Shown: positions 43,837 through 55,569, counted from the stretch's first letter. The stretch is DNA of 64,000 nucleotides from Paratinospora sagittata (GCA_035771175.1 CM069603.1:25458286-25522285), one strand, 5' to 3'. The notes: generated from the letters alone by a model not told the origin. Translations and numbers: made by a program.

Positions 43837-46014
43837 CAAGCATAAGCATACTTATAGCATAGGCAAAAATAATTTATGATTAAGCAAGGCCTAGCTATGA
43901 TGATTCTAATAGGATGCAAAGTATAAAGTTTGAATCACATGGCATCTATTAGATATCAAGAATCACAGTCCATTGATGCAGACACGATTTAATATTAAAG
44001 AGCAACATCAATGGCATGTGAAATGGAAAATTATAAACTTTTCATAGTTTAGACATGTGAATATATATATGATGAATATCAAAGTCTAAACATGTTGAAT
44101 ATACGCTAAATTTCATAGATATCATTTAAGCAACAACATACATTCATTGCCATAAACTAGGCAAATAATTTCAATTGAAGCATGGCCTAGAATGTTTGAT
44201 CCAATGATTCTAATGAGAAAGGATAACAAGAAGGTTATGTACTCATTAAAGATCAAATATCCATGAGTTTGATGCTAACACGATATGGTATGAAGTAGAT
44301 GCATCAAAGTCAGGAAATCATTGAAAAGATAATGCCAAAAGATAATGATCATGAGTGTAGGCAATATTCTTTTCAAGATATAGGTGTACGAAATGAAGTT
44401 GTGTATGTGGCCTATATATTTGCATAAACATGAATCATGCATAAATATGAATTTCTAAATTCAGAGCAAACATGATCATGATATGAACTAGCATAGGCAG
44501 AAATAAACTGATAAGCACAACCTAGCTATTGTGGATTTGATCATTAGATAAATAAATATCACAAATAAGTTCAAGATGAGCAAATAATCATGACATTATA
44601 TAAGATGCAAGGTAAGTATATAATCATGATATTTATCAGATAGTCATAGATATCCATATTAGATATTGAAAATAGATGTGACTAGTCATAGAAAGATACC
44701 ACAAACTGATAACATGATAATAAAAAGTTTTAAGCAATCATGAAGGAAGAAATATGCATCAGAGACAGTTAAAGATAACTTTGAGATCATATAAGCAGGC
44801 ATAGTACTGAAGCATAAACCAATCCAATTGTGAACGATGACTAGTGTGTGCAGCATATGAAGATGAAATATAAGAGTCACACAAATTCGAGCAGATCAGT
44901 CATTCAAACATAATATAGCATGATTGAGCACAAATCAAGAGAGGCAGTATGCACATCAAAGTATGAATGAGAGATGGAAAGATAGCTTAGAAAACTACTT
45001 ATTGCAATCGTAAAAAGAAGCAGCAATTAAGCATATTGTATTGAGTTTTGCAAGGTTCGAAAAACCATTTTAACAAGAAGTTTACAAAAAATAAAAAAAT
45101 TACACCTGGCAGATGAACAGACTAACAAACAGAAAGCGGTTGTTATCAAGCTTGGCGAGGAGTGCCTTGAGCATCACGAGATCGAGTTGCGGCTAATCTC
45201 GATAGACAAGACGGTTCGGCTATACTTGCACTCATTCATTAGATGTAGGCAAGAACCGGACCGAGCCTTCTTATCTGGCTCGTTGCAAAAGCAAAACCCC
45301 CTTTAATTTCCATCTTTAAGAACAACTTGAAACTTGTCCAACTTTTTGAGAAGAATCATCAGCGTCTCCGTTTAAAGTCTATTGAATCTCTCAAGTTCGT
45401 TTAATCTTTGCTCCTATGCACAAAAAAGCTCTACAACCAGCTGAAAGCTAGCGGAGTTGGACTAGGAAGACTGGCTTAGGAGATTCTTAATTGAAGATTT
45501 TCCATGAACGACACAGGGTGGCTCAGGCTCTACGGGAGGTTGTGGCACAGACTTATGGAAACCTGGAGGAGGCATGGAGTGGGTGTTTGGATACACAGTA
45601 CATCCAATTTCTTTTATAGAATCATTAGATGAGGAAGATAGGAAGAAACCACTAACCACTCGAGGAAGAAGAACATTCTTCCCTTGGTCGCTTTTGAGAC
45701 ACTGGGTTTTTGAAGCCATGCAAGAGACCGAGAAGATGAGGAGACAAGGGTATTTCACTGCAAATCGTGCAAGTGAAGATGAAGCGATGGATTTCATAAA
45801 ATGTCTCAAAGGCGGTCATGCAATAAATGCAAAGTAGCGCGTAGGAGCAAACTGACGTCATAGAGATAATTACACAGAGGAAAGTGCAGATAGACGATGA
45901 GACAACTAGGGTTGCTAATTCTGAGATGCGAGATACGAGATCCCTACGACAAACCCTACGAATTGACCAATGGATCTAGCCTCTAGGTTGTTAAACCATA
46001 TTTTGAGAGAAGCC
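43837..46014 (-). other. Copia-type internal DNA, 5' part, non-coding
   Basis: No gag or pol motif. The first kilobase next to the nested LTR (43850-44600) holds three degenerate copies of a segment of about 300 bases marked by GCATAGGCA and CCTAGCTAT. The remainder is AT-rich with nothing recognised apart from the ORF at 45462-45809. Confidence 0.5.
45462..45809 (-). other. ORF of 115 codons, unknown, just inside the primer site
   Basis: About 220 bases downstream of the minus-strand primer site, where gag should start. The predicted peptide is Ser- and Pro-rich ('MPPPGFHKSVPQPPVEPEPP') and not recognisably gag. The opposite strand also has an open frame (45574-45837), so chance is possible. 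No function can be given. Confidence 0.25.
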
Positions 46015-46026
46015 GCTGTGATACCA
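46015..46026 (-). other. Primer-binding site, tRNA-iMet (one mismatch)
   Basis: Minus strand TGGTATCACAGC, two bases after the LTR end CCAACA. It fixes the orientation of this LTR family. Confidence 0.82.
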
Positions 46027-46249
46027 ATTGTTGGTCCACCCAAGAGGGGGGGATAAATTGGGTGAGATGGTCAATTTTAAATTTCTCTTCCGATAACTTA
46101 GTGATATACATAAGTGTATTAGAATTGGATGCAAAAATAGAACTCAGACTAAATTGCAAACGTGAGACACACAAGATTTATAGTGGTTCGGCCAAGCCTA
46201 TATCCACTACCTAATCTCTAGATTAGGATTTTCTCAATCCACTAACTGA

Positions 46250-46480
46250 TTTTCTTATGGGTGAGAACCAAATCATTACAATTGCCCTTTTACAAGTTAA
46301 AGGAAAACCTATCCTTTCACGAGTTAAGGATGAACCAAATTTCTTTTTTCTATGATGAGGAGAAACTCATGTTCCTTTTACGAGATAAGGAAGAACCGTT
46401 TTCCTTTTACGGGATAAAGAACAACCGTGATCCTTTTATGGGATAAGGAACAACCGTTTCTCTTTTACAAGTTTAAAGAT
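46250..46480. repeat. Hairpin array with constant loop TTACGGG (5' LTR copy)
   Basis: Seven or eight hairpins, about 29-30 bases apart in the best part: 46311-46331 (ATCCTT/AAGGAT), 46372-46392 (TTCCTT/AAGGAA), 46401-46421 (TTCCTT/AAAGAA) and 46431-46449 (TCCTT/AAGGA). Preceded by a perfect CTAATC/GATTAG hairpin at 46211-46226. Confidence 0.7.
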
Positions 46481-47572
46481 AACCTTACATGATTTCAATC
46501 CTGAAATCATTAAGTGAGCTACATTCACTTGTCCTGGTTGTTTCAGTCCAGAAATACACCAACATTACAACACAATAATGTTGGTTCTAACTGAGTAGAA
46601 CACTTTACAATTAAGCTCATTACATAGAATTACAAAGATATGAAGTATGAATACGAAATGCTAAGTTGAAATACACTTAGAGTCCTTTACCTTTCAATGT
46701 TCGATATTGCTCATGTGCAGTTTTGAAAAACATGAATGATGTGATATGAAAATTAGTGTTTCTTTCGAAAATAATATGATACCTAATAAACATTTATTTG
46801 AAAATTGAAGGACTAGCGTAAATCAAAGACACGGACAATTTTCAAAGTAAATATAAAATATAAGTATGAAAACTTATGGTTCAGTGATCAGCAGTTAATG
46901 CAACTACTGATATAGTTCAATATAGTAGTTAAGATATGAAATCAAGTACAACTGTATTTCTCATGAACTATGTCTCAAATTCTATCTTCAGCAAGAATAA
47001 TACCATGTATGAATCGGTGCAGAGAATTTGAGTAGATACCAGATCAAATAGATTTTCAAAGAAAGAATATAAATTAAGCTCAGTGTGAAAATCTTTTGAA
47101 GACGTAAGGTATCAGTGAAAAATACTTTGAAAGCTGAGATGTTTGAAAAATATTTTGACACAGACTAACTTTCAAAAAGTATTGGCACAATACAAAATGA
47201 TTGGCAAGTTGTTTGGTTTTAAGTGTTGGTATTTATAGACTTAGTAGGACAAAGCCGTTAGACATTTGAAGTTCAAATTATATGAACGTTTACACACAAC
47301 GACTAGAATGCTACATGAAAATGACAACTGCAATTTTCACTAACATTTTGGTTCTTTTTAGATTTCATGAAAAAAGAAAGTTTTAGAAAAACTTAATTCA
47401 TGTATCAGAGGGGATCTCTGATAAGTCTAAAAAAGACTATGTGCAAAAATTCGTTCTGAAAAAGTAGATTGTTGCAGTGTACTTATTAGAATAGTGACGG
47501 TTGTTGAATTAGCGTCCTGATTCCGTAATCAGTGTCCTGACGCACAATATCAACTTTGACGTTTTGTTCCTT

Positions 47573-48190
47573 GAGGGCGCTCATTACATATAAGCATCCT
47601 GCAAAACACTTAAGTGAGGGCGCTACTAACTTGTAAGCGTCCTGACATACTTTGACACCTAAACGACTTAACCCTGAGGACGCTAATGCACAGTTAGCGT
47701 TCTGTTATGTTTTAAACAATTAAGTGCACGAGGGCGCAATTTTCGAGTAAGTGTCCTACCTTTTAAAACATAAAACAAAACATGAGGGCGCTACAACTCT
47801 GTAAGCGTCCTACTACATATTTAAAACATTTGAATCCAACACAAGCACATTGAAGGACAATCAACATCATGAAAGTTACTAAGTTGATTCCCAAAGCTGA
47901 GGGCGCGCGTATCTAAGTAGCATCCTGATAGTTTATTCAACTTATAACTATCAGCGTTCTCAAAGATAAAATCTTTGAAGAACTTTAGAAATCTTTCAGT
48001 AAGCTGATACTGAATCAGCGTAATGACAACTTCAGAGGTTGACAAAAAAGGAGGCCGCTACTATACAAGTAAGCGTCCTAATTAATCAGTTCAATTCAAC
48101 CTTGAATGTTATTAGCGTTCTAATGAGTCATCAACGTCCTGACTTAACAAGTTCAAGAGAGTGCTGCTAAATCATTAGCGTCCTGAAAAA
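47573..48190. repeat. Array of imperfect hairpins GGGCGCT...AGCGTCC (5' LTR copy)
   Basis: Units at 47573-47603, 47616-47643, 47675-47705, 47730-47757, 47783-47812, 47898-47928 and 48051-48080. In 47675-47705 GACGCTAA pairs with TTAGCGTT. Confidence 0.7.
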
Positions 48191-48778
48191 CTCTTTAAAA
48201 ATAGTTTTGACTCGCGATTAAATATACGATAAATGAGAATAAAAACTCGATAAATTTTAAATTAAATATATAAAATTAAATCATTTGAAATACTATACAA
48301 CGTATGATCAAAACATGCAAATATGCAAGTGATTTGCGCATGGTTTTGGAAAAGTTTGAGCAATGCCAATTAGAGAAAGATATACCTTAAACACTTTGTG
48401 TATTTCTCATTTCTCATAATTGTTAAATCAAACTCTTCATTATGAGATCTTCGATGTGAACTTCGAGCTGAGTTGAATGTCTTGAACGTTGATCGAAAGA
48501 TGAAGACTTGAAGCTTGATCGAATCGTTCAAGTGAAGTGATCTTGCAATCCAGATATGATCGTTGAAGTCCTTTTGATTGAAACGAGCTTGACCGTTGGA
48601 TATGTCTTTGAGTTCCTTGATCGAGTCGTTCCTTGGCTTTCTTCTTTCCTTAGGTGCTGGGATGAGATCTTGATAAACACTCGTTAGCAACGAAAAGTAC
48701 TTTGTTTGTGATCATCAAAACATACTTCATCACAGTATATTTAGGGATGTGCTAAGTGATGAACTGCTTAGATTAACA

Positions 48779-49580
48779 GCTATAACTCCACCGGTAAGTG
48801 ACAACTCTTCCCAAAAACAAGGCGATAGGAAGACATCCCAATGGGTGTCTTGAATGCAGTCCGATATGCCCACAAAGCATCCTCAAGCTTAAGTGCCCAA
48901 TCCTTTCCTCTTACACTCACCTTCTTTTCCAAAATTTGTTTTACTTCCCGATTGCTTATCTCAGCTTGTCCATTGGATTGAGGGTGGTAGGCAAGTGCTC
49001 TCTTTTGCTTCACACTATATTTAGCATGTAACGAAGTAAAGAGCTTATTGCAAAAGTGGGAACCCTCATCACTTATGATAGCTCGAGGGGTACCAAATCG
49101 AGTAAAGATGTTCTTTTGCAAAAATTTTACCACCACTCTTGCATCATTGGTAGGCGTAGCAATTGCCTCGACCCACTTGGAAACATAATCAACCGCGAGA
49201 AGTACGTAAGATTTCCCACACGAAGACGGAAATGGGCCAATGAAATCAATGCCCCACACATCAAAAAGCTCAACCTCCATAATATTGGTTAAGGGCAGCT
49301 CATGTCTCCTCAAAATTGTACCCAAACGTTGGCAACGATCACATGTCTTCACAAAGACATAAGAATCTCAGAATAAAGTGGTCCAATAAACCCACTTTCA
49401 AGTACTTTTGTTGTCGTCCTTTGAGCACCAAAGTGGCCCCCATAAGTGAAAGAGTGACACCCTCGAAGAATATCTTGAAATTCATCCTCCGGTACACATC
49501 TTCTAATCATTTGGTCATTACACCTCTTGAAATGTAACGACTCATCCCACATATAGGCTTTCACATCATGCAAGAACTTC
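48779..49580 (-). pseudogene. Athila integrase, truncated by a copia LTR
   Basis: Zinc finger in two pieces ('GCHSFTYGGHFGAQRT' and 'CDRCQRLG', frame change near 49350), then a 190-codon open core with all three catalytic residues: Asp in '[14 protein letters not shown]', Asp in '[14 protein letters not shown]', Glu in '[11 protein letters not shown]'. The frame is open to '[10 protein letters not shown]' and ends where the copia LTR begins. The C-terminal domain is absent. Better preserved than the plus-strand Athila INT. Confidence 0.88.
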
Positions 49581-49659
49581 TTCTTCCTTGAATAAGAGAG
49601 ATGCAGAGGTCATGTCCCACACACTAAAAAGTTCACAAAATCAGCATACCAAGGGACTT

Positions 49660-51160
49660 TTACCCCCAAACTATATAGTTGTTCATCGGGAATGACTCTT
49701 GAATAGAAACCACATCCTTCGTGCCTTCAAGCTGTAGCCGTGATATGTGATCGGCCACCACATTCTCGCTCCCCTTCTTGTCTCGAATCTCTAGATCAAA
49801 CTCTTGCAATAGAAGAAACCACCGAATCAACCTTGACTTGGCATCTTTCTTCTCAAACAAATATCGGATTGTTGCATGGTCGGTATAAACAATGACCTTA
49901 GACCCAATAATGTATGACCGAAACTTATCTCATGCAAACACCACCGCCAACAACTCTTTCTCAGTTGTAGTGCAGTTTTGTTGGGCCACATCTAGGGTAT
50001 GGCTAGCATAATATATAGCTTTGAACATTTTCTCATGTCGTTGTCCAAGCACCGCTCCAACAACAAAATCACTAGCATCACACATAATCTCAAAATGAAG
50101 CTTCCAATCGGGCACCACCATAATAGGAGCTGAAATTAATGCATCCTTCAACACCCCAAAGCTTTCTCACATTCAACATTCACACAAAAAGGAACATCTT
50201 TTTCTAAAAGAGTGAAAAGTGGCTTTGTGATCTTGGAGAAATATTTTATAAATCTTCTATAGAACCTGGCATGTCCCAAAAAGCTTCTTATGTCCTTAAC
50301 ACATTTTAGAAGTGGAAGCTTCTCAATAGCTATAATCTTGGCCCGATCAACTTCAAGACCCTTTGAAGACACTCTATGGCCTAGAACAATGCCTTATTGT
50401 ACCATGAAATGACACTTCTCCCAATTGAGTACAAGATTAGTTTCCTCACATCGCTTTAAAGCCAAAGCAAGATTGTGCAAACATTGATCAAAGGTGGAGC
50501 CAAAAGCTGAAAAGTCATCCATGAAGACTTACATAATCTCTTCCACCATATCCGCAAAGATAGACATCATACACAGTTAGAAAATAGTCGGTGCGTTGCA
50601 TAAACCAAAAGGCATCCTCCGGTAAGCAAATGTACCATATGGGCAGGTGAATGTGGTCTTCTCTTGACCCTCCGGTGCAATAGATATTTGATTATAGCCC
50701 GAGTAACCATCCTAGCCCGAGTAACCATCCAAGAAACAATAGTAGTCAAATCCCGCCATTCGATCCAACATTTGGTCAATAAATGGAAGGGGGAAATGAT
50801 CCTTCCTAGTGACCTTGTTCAATTTTCTGTAATCTATGCACACTCGCCACCCCATCAATGTTTTTGTTGAGAACAATTCATCATTCTCATTCTTGATCAT
50901 GGTGATTCCACCTTTCTTAGGCACAACTTGGACTGGACTCACCCAACGACTATCTGAAATTGCATAAACAATACCGGCTTTCAACCACTTCAAAACTTCA
51001 TCTCGAACCACTTCTTTCATCACCGAATTAAGCCTTCTTTGATGTTCAATGGAAGGCTTATAGGTTTCTTCCATAAGTATCTTGTGCATGCATATTGAAG
51101 GGTTTATTCCATTGATGTCTTTGATCGAACATCCCAAGGCAGATTTGTACTCCCTCAATA
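49660..51160 (-). pseudogene. Athila reverse transcriptase-RNase H, broken
   Basis: RT from 'RRLNSVMKEVVRDEVLKWL' (about 51060) with 'WVSPVQVVPKKGG', '[19 protein letters not shown]' and 'FLDGYSG'. The last is duplicated by an 18-base tandem repeat at 50697-50731. Frame changes follow; the segment with the catalytic MDDFS lies near 50510-50530. RNase H: 'CDASDFVVGAVLGQRHEKM' and '[14 protein letters not shown]' (50154-49930), then '[17 protein letters not shown]' near 49750. Several single-base changes break the frame. Confidence 0.86.
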
Positions 51161-51499
51161 TTCTAACAATTTCTCTTCTTCAAGATGAGATAGAGATGAG
51201 GAAACAATGACCAGATAAATATATTTTTCTCCCAAGAACGCATATCTCAAGTGGTCCGACAGAGGCTTCAATTAAGGATTAGTCTCATTGTCTTCACTTG
51301 GAGTAGAATCATTCATAATATCTTGCTTGCCTTGAGAAAAATCCAATGAGAGGCTTCTAGTGACAACACACACTGCTTGAAATCTTCATCTAGTACCCCA
51401 TCTCTAGCCACAGATTTCACAAAGCATCTTTTATAATGCATCCACTGGAGTAGTCATCTCATGTACCTCTTCAACACAACACTCTACCACATCAATAGC

Positions 51500-52340
51500 A
51501 TCAACTCAGTTGCATGTGCTCATTTCAGAAGGGAACTTGGGGGTCTTGTAGATGTTGAAAGGAACTTCTTCATCATTCACCTTCAGTGTAAGTTCACCCT
51601 TTTGGACTTCTATCAAAGCTTGTCCGGTAGCCAAAAATGGTCGCCCAAGTATCAAACGTACATCTCCATCTTCCTCCATATCAAGCCCCACAAAATCCAC
51701 TGGGAATATGAATTTGTTGACTTCACCAAAACGTCTTCTATAATGCCTCGAGGATAGGTGAGAGAGAGATCCGCCAATTGCAAAGAGATGGTAGTTGGCT
51801 TTACTTCTCCAAGGCCCAATTTCCTGAAAATAGACAATGGCATCAAGTTAATACTTGCCCCAAGATAACATAAAACCTTTTCAAAATTAGAAGAACCTAT
51901 AATGCAAGGTATAGTGAAACTCCCCTGATCTTTCAATTTTTGGGGAGCTTCCTTTGTAAGATGGCACTACACTCCTCTGTGAGCTTCACCGTCTTGAACT
52001 CTTCAAGCTTGCGCTTCTTTGACATGTCATCCTTCATGAATTTGGCACAATTGGGCATCTGCTCCAGTGCATCTGCAAAAGGGATATTTACATGAATTTT
52101 CTTAAACATTTCCAAAAACTTTGCAAATTGTTCATCAAGTTTTTTCTTTTGAAAATGTTGAGGGAAAGGAAGAGGAGGTTTTAAGATAGGAGGGTTATCC
52201 GGGAAGGTAATGGAACCAGGTTGGTATGGCCTCTCCTTTGGCTCTTCTTGCTTGTGCTCCTCTTGATTTGCCTCAGTCTCCGAGTTGCTTGATGATGATG
52301 AGGGCATGGTCTTCTCATTCTTGCTTTTCACTTCAATCTT
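51500..52340 (-). pseudogene. Athila aspartic protease region, active-site Asp lost
   Basis: Spacer 'NIPFADALEQMPNCAKFM' (about 52080), then PR with C-Y-L-G-A-S-I-N-L-M-P near 51870, where Tyr replaces the catalytic Asp of the usual CDLGAS. Frame changes near 51945 and 51715 separate gag tail, PR core and 'LILGRPFLATGQALI'. A protease without the Asp cannot cleave. Confidence 0.85.
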
Positions 52341-53674
52341 TTCCCACTTCTCAAGGTGATAGCTTTACACTGCTCCTTGGGGTTAACTTGAGTGTTACTT
52401 GGGAAGGAGCCCTGCTACTGTGAACTGATAGCTGAAGCTATTTGACCCATTTGAATCTCAATGTTCTTCATTGTTGACTCTAAAGTGTCAATCCTTGAAT
52501 CAGTCTTCACTTGGTTAGCTTTGGATTCTGCAAGGAATCCACTCAATAAGTCCTCCAACAATGGTTTCTTCTCTTGACGCATAGGCACTGGTATCCCTGG
52601 TGGAGGATTCAACACATTCCTATTATTGGAATAGGAAAAATTCTCATGATTCCTCACTCCTGGATAGTACTGATTTGGAACTTGAGCATTGACTTTTGTA
52701 ATTGTATCATCCACTGTTTAGGTAATTGGCCTGTTTTGTAGTTGTGGAGGGTTCACTAGATAAATAACCCATACTTGTTGTTGCTTGCTCTACAAATGGC
52801 TTCACACCTTGAAGAGATGGAATCTGATATGATAAACTTGACAATTGTGCTGAAATAGCTGTCATGTGATCAACCTCAAACATACCTGCATGGGCCACCT
52901 TTTGACAACTGATATCTCACTAGGAATCTAATAAGTGTTAGAAGCCATTTCTTCTATCAAGGTAAATGCATCGTCCACTGTTTTACCCATCAAAGTGCCT
53001 CCAGCTGCTGCATCCACCAATGTCCTAGTGGGAACTGTCATACCATTGTAAAATATTTGCAACTGCATCCAATTTTGAAATCCATGTTGTGAACATTTTC
53101 TCAACAATTCCTTAAATCTCTCCCAAGTTTCATAAAAAGATTCTGACTCTAGCTGCTTGAATTGGCCAATGTCTGCACTCATCTGAGCTATTTTTGCTGG
53201 TGGGAAGAATTTCTGAAGGAATTTCTGAACTAGCTCCTCCCATCTGTTCACACTACCTAGTTGCAACCCTTGCAACCATGCCTTTGCTTTGTCCAGAAGA
53301 GAGAATGGGATAATCCTCAAACGAATCACTTCTTCTCCAACACCATTCCACTTTACTGTATCGCATTTTTCCAATTATGATTGGAGATGGATCATGGGGT
53401 CTTCGACTGGAGAACCACCATATTGATGTTGTTGAACCATGGTAATCAAAGTTGGCTTCAACTCAAAATTATTGGTTGCTATTGGTGTCCTCACCATCCC
53501 CGAATAATTATCTTGAATTATGGGCTTGAAGTAATCCCGCAATTGCATTTGATTGTTTTCATCGTTGGGCTCCATTGCCTCTTGTTCAACTCTTCTATCT
53601 CTTCTTATCTGTCCCAACATCGTCCCTATTTCAAGATTTAATGGTACTAATTTGGCACTCTGAGAGCGTCTCAT
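52341..53674 (-). pseudogene. Athila gag, broken
   Basis: Begins 'MRRSQSAKLVPLNLE' at 53674, about 120 bases downstream of the primer site. The capsid region 'WLQGLQLGSVNRWEELVQKFLQKFFP' and 'FYETWERFKELLRKCSQHGFQ' is well preserved (53374-52928). The zinc-knuckle segment near 52900 and the Pro/Gln-rich spacer ('YYPGVRNHENFSYSNN') follow in other frames. Stops near 53375, 52928 and 52707. Confidence 0.87.
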
Positions 53675-53790
53675 ATACCACTTATCCTGCCAAGCACAAA
53701 CAAAGAGAAAAACCAGAAATATTTAGAAATATAAGTCTAAATTAAAATTCAAACCTATTACTATCGATATTGATAGAAAAGTAAACAAAT

Positions 53791-53808
53791 TCTCCGGCAA
53801 CGGCGCCA
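53791..53808 (-). other. Primer-binding site, tRNA-Asp
   Basis: The plus strand reads TCTCCGGCAACGGCGCCA, matching the 3' end of plant tRNA-Asp(GUC) apart from the 5' TC (tRNA CCCCGGCAACGGCGCCA). The minus strand is therefore a TGGCGCCGTTGCCGG primer site, as in Athila. Confidence 0.9.
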
Positions 53809-53814
53809 AAAACT

Positions 53815-55569
53815 TGTTTGTGATCTACTGCAAGTGTACAGTGTCAACGATGTAGTAATAATCCAATTAGATCGGGTATTGTCCACAAGGAATTGTTACT
53901 CTATCAATTACCGTTTCACAGATTTCAAACTTTATTTAGACAATGAAATGGAGATATTAAACGGATTAAAATGCTGAAAATTAAATGAATTAAAGCAATT
54001 GAAATTAAAGAGAATTCAATAAGGGAATAGATCTAGAGATTTAATTTCACTTAGTTTGCAAATCAAGATTAATTGGGGTTATTCATCATTAAATTCATCT
54101 CGAAGTTTATAAATCAAATCCAATGTTTATCAATCCCCTCTCTCGAGTGCCGGATCAAAACCTCAAAGTGGGATTGAATCTCGACCTCTTGATAAAGACC
54201 CAATTCCCAATTATGCATTAAATTTTAGGGATTTTTCAATGATCTCACAAGATCCTATAAACCTCTCGATTCTATAGCAATCTCATGTCATAATTCTCAT
54301 TTTCCAACTTAAAGAACCCTCTCTCGAGTGTCGCCCCTTAGATCTAAGTTCAATTAATTTATGGCCAGTAAATCAAAAGCATTAAACATAGAGAATTGCA
54401 ATTCAAGATTAATTGGGGTTATTCATCATTAAATTCTTCTTGAAGTTTATAAATCAAATCCAATGTTTACAATACCCTCTCTCGAGTGCCGGATCAAAAC
54501 CTAAAAGTGGGATTGAATCTCGACCTCTCTATAAAGACCCAATTCCCAATTATGCATTAAATTTTAGGGATTTTTCAATGATCTCACAAGATCCTATAAA
54601 TATAGCAATCTCATGTCATAATTCTCATTTTCCAACTTAAAGAACCCTCTCTCGAGTGTCGCCCCTTAGATCTAAGTTCAATCAATTTATGACCAGTAAA
54701 TCAAAAGCATTAAACATAGCGAATCATGAATAAACTTGAGAAATTTCAATAATAATGAATAAAACCCACAATCAATCCATCAAAATCAAACTAAGATCCA
54801 TTTAATCTCTAGAGAATAGAATTAGTCCATGGACAGGATTACAAGAGAGAAATTGAAAGACAAAATCATCAAGTTAAAATGTAAATGGAAGAAAAGTGAG
54901 AAAACCCCCTTCTTCTTCAAGAATTTCTCTGCAACTTTCCTCTTCCAACCTCTTCTCTTGCTCTCCTCCTTCAACTACTCTAATCTATTCAAAAATTAGA
55001 AGAAATGTAAGATCCCCTCTAATTAACCCTAAAGTGAGCTTATATGCATCATTTGTTCAAAAAGACCAAAAAAGACCAAAAAGATGCCAAAAATAAAATA
55101 AATTGCGCATTAGAGCCGTGATGGGCTCCGTCGGCGCCCAAAAGCTTTATTTTTTCTGCTTCTCTTTCTGCAGCTTTGTGCTTCTTGGACACTTCTTTCT
55201 CCACTTTTCCATCACTTCATGAACTCGATTTCTCGAAAATCTTGGCCTCATTTTTGGCTTCATTTTCACCTCTTTTAAGTTCCTTGTTCTCCTACAAAAC
55301 ACACAAATAAGATCTACACTAATCAAATCATCAACAACTATATGCAAGTATGTATGTATTAACATGTATCATGCAAGTATGTATGTATTAACATCTATTG
55401 ACCATGGTTTATTCATGAAGAAAAAGATCTAAAAACCTAAGTTAACACCTAAAGGAGCCTAAAACCTCTAAGTATGCATTCCATGCACTAATACCTAAAA
55501 GCTAAGCAAATTCATCTAAAAATCTATCAAAAGTGACATGCAAAACACTAACCAAAAATCAACATATCA
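53815..55569 (-). repeat. Athila 5' LTR
   Basis: 1,755 bases from TGATATGTTG (55569) to the CACAAACA end at 53815, seven bases from the primer site. Contains a tandem duplication of about 340 bases (54061-54400 and 54401-54730). Abuts the gag-PR remnant at 55570. Confidence 0.85.

Larger units (their letters stand above)
36415..48778 (-). mobile_element. Copia-type element without recognisable gag-pol, carrying nested insertions
   Basis: Minus strand: 5' LTR 48778-46029, tRNA-iMet primer site 46026-46015, about 2.2 kb of internal DNA (46014-43832), then after the nested Athila LTR another 0.5 kb (37006-36531) with G-rich tracts, then the first 116 bases of the 3' LTR (36530-36415). The two internal parts are joined by the duplication atagt (37002-37006 and 43832-43836). 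No gag, INT or RT motif is seen, so it resembles a large non-autonomous derivative. It abuts Athila INT at 48779. Confidence 0.75.
46029..48778 (-). repeat. Copia-type 5' LTR
   Basis: 2,750 bases. The U5 end carries CCCAAGAGGGGGGATAAATT and TTTATAGTGGTTCGGC, both common in plant copia LTRs. A TATA-like CTATAAATACC (minus) lies at about 47222-47236. The hairpin arrays lie at 46250-46480 (downstream of TATA, in the leader) and 47573-48190 (upstream of it). The start of the LTR on the minus strand is TGTTAATCTAAGC at 48778. Confidence 0.8.
48779..55569 (-). mobile_element. Athila-type element, 5' half
   Basis: Minus strand: 5' LTR 55569-53815, tRNA-Asp primer site, gag, PR, RT-RH and INT to the 'CHLPVEL' segment, where the copia LTR begins. 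The remaining INT C-terminus and 3' half are not adjacent; the Athila 3' half at 6501-25165 on the same strand is a candidate for the missing part. Confidence 0.88.

Noticed and set aside
45574..45837. Plus-strand ORF of 87 codons with a basic, gene-like look
   Set aside because: Overlaps an opposite-strand ORF of similar quality and no family is recognised; kept only as an unknown in the copia interior.
53791..53808. Possible tRNA-Asp gene fragment
   Set aside because: Only the 3' acceptor end matches; its place next to the Athila LTR shows it is a primer-binding site.
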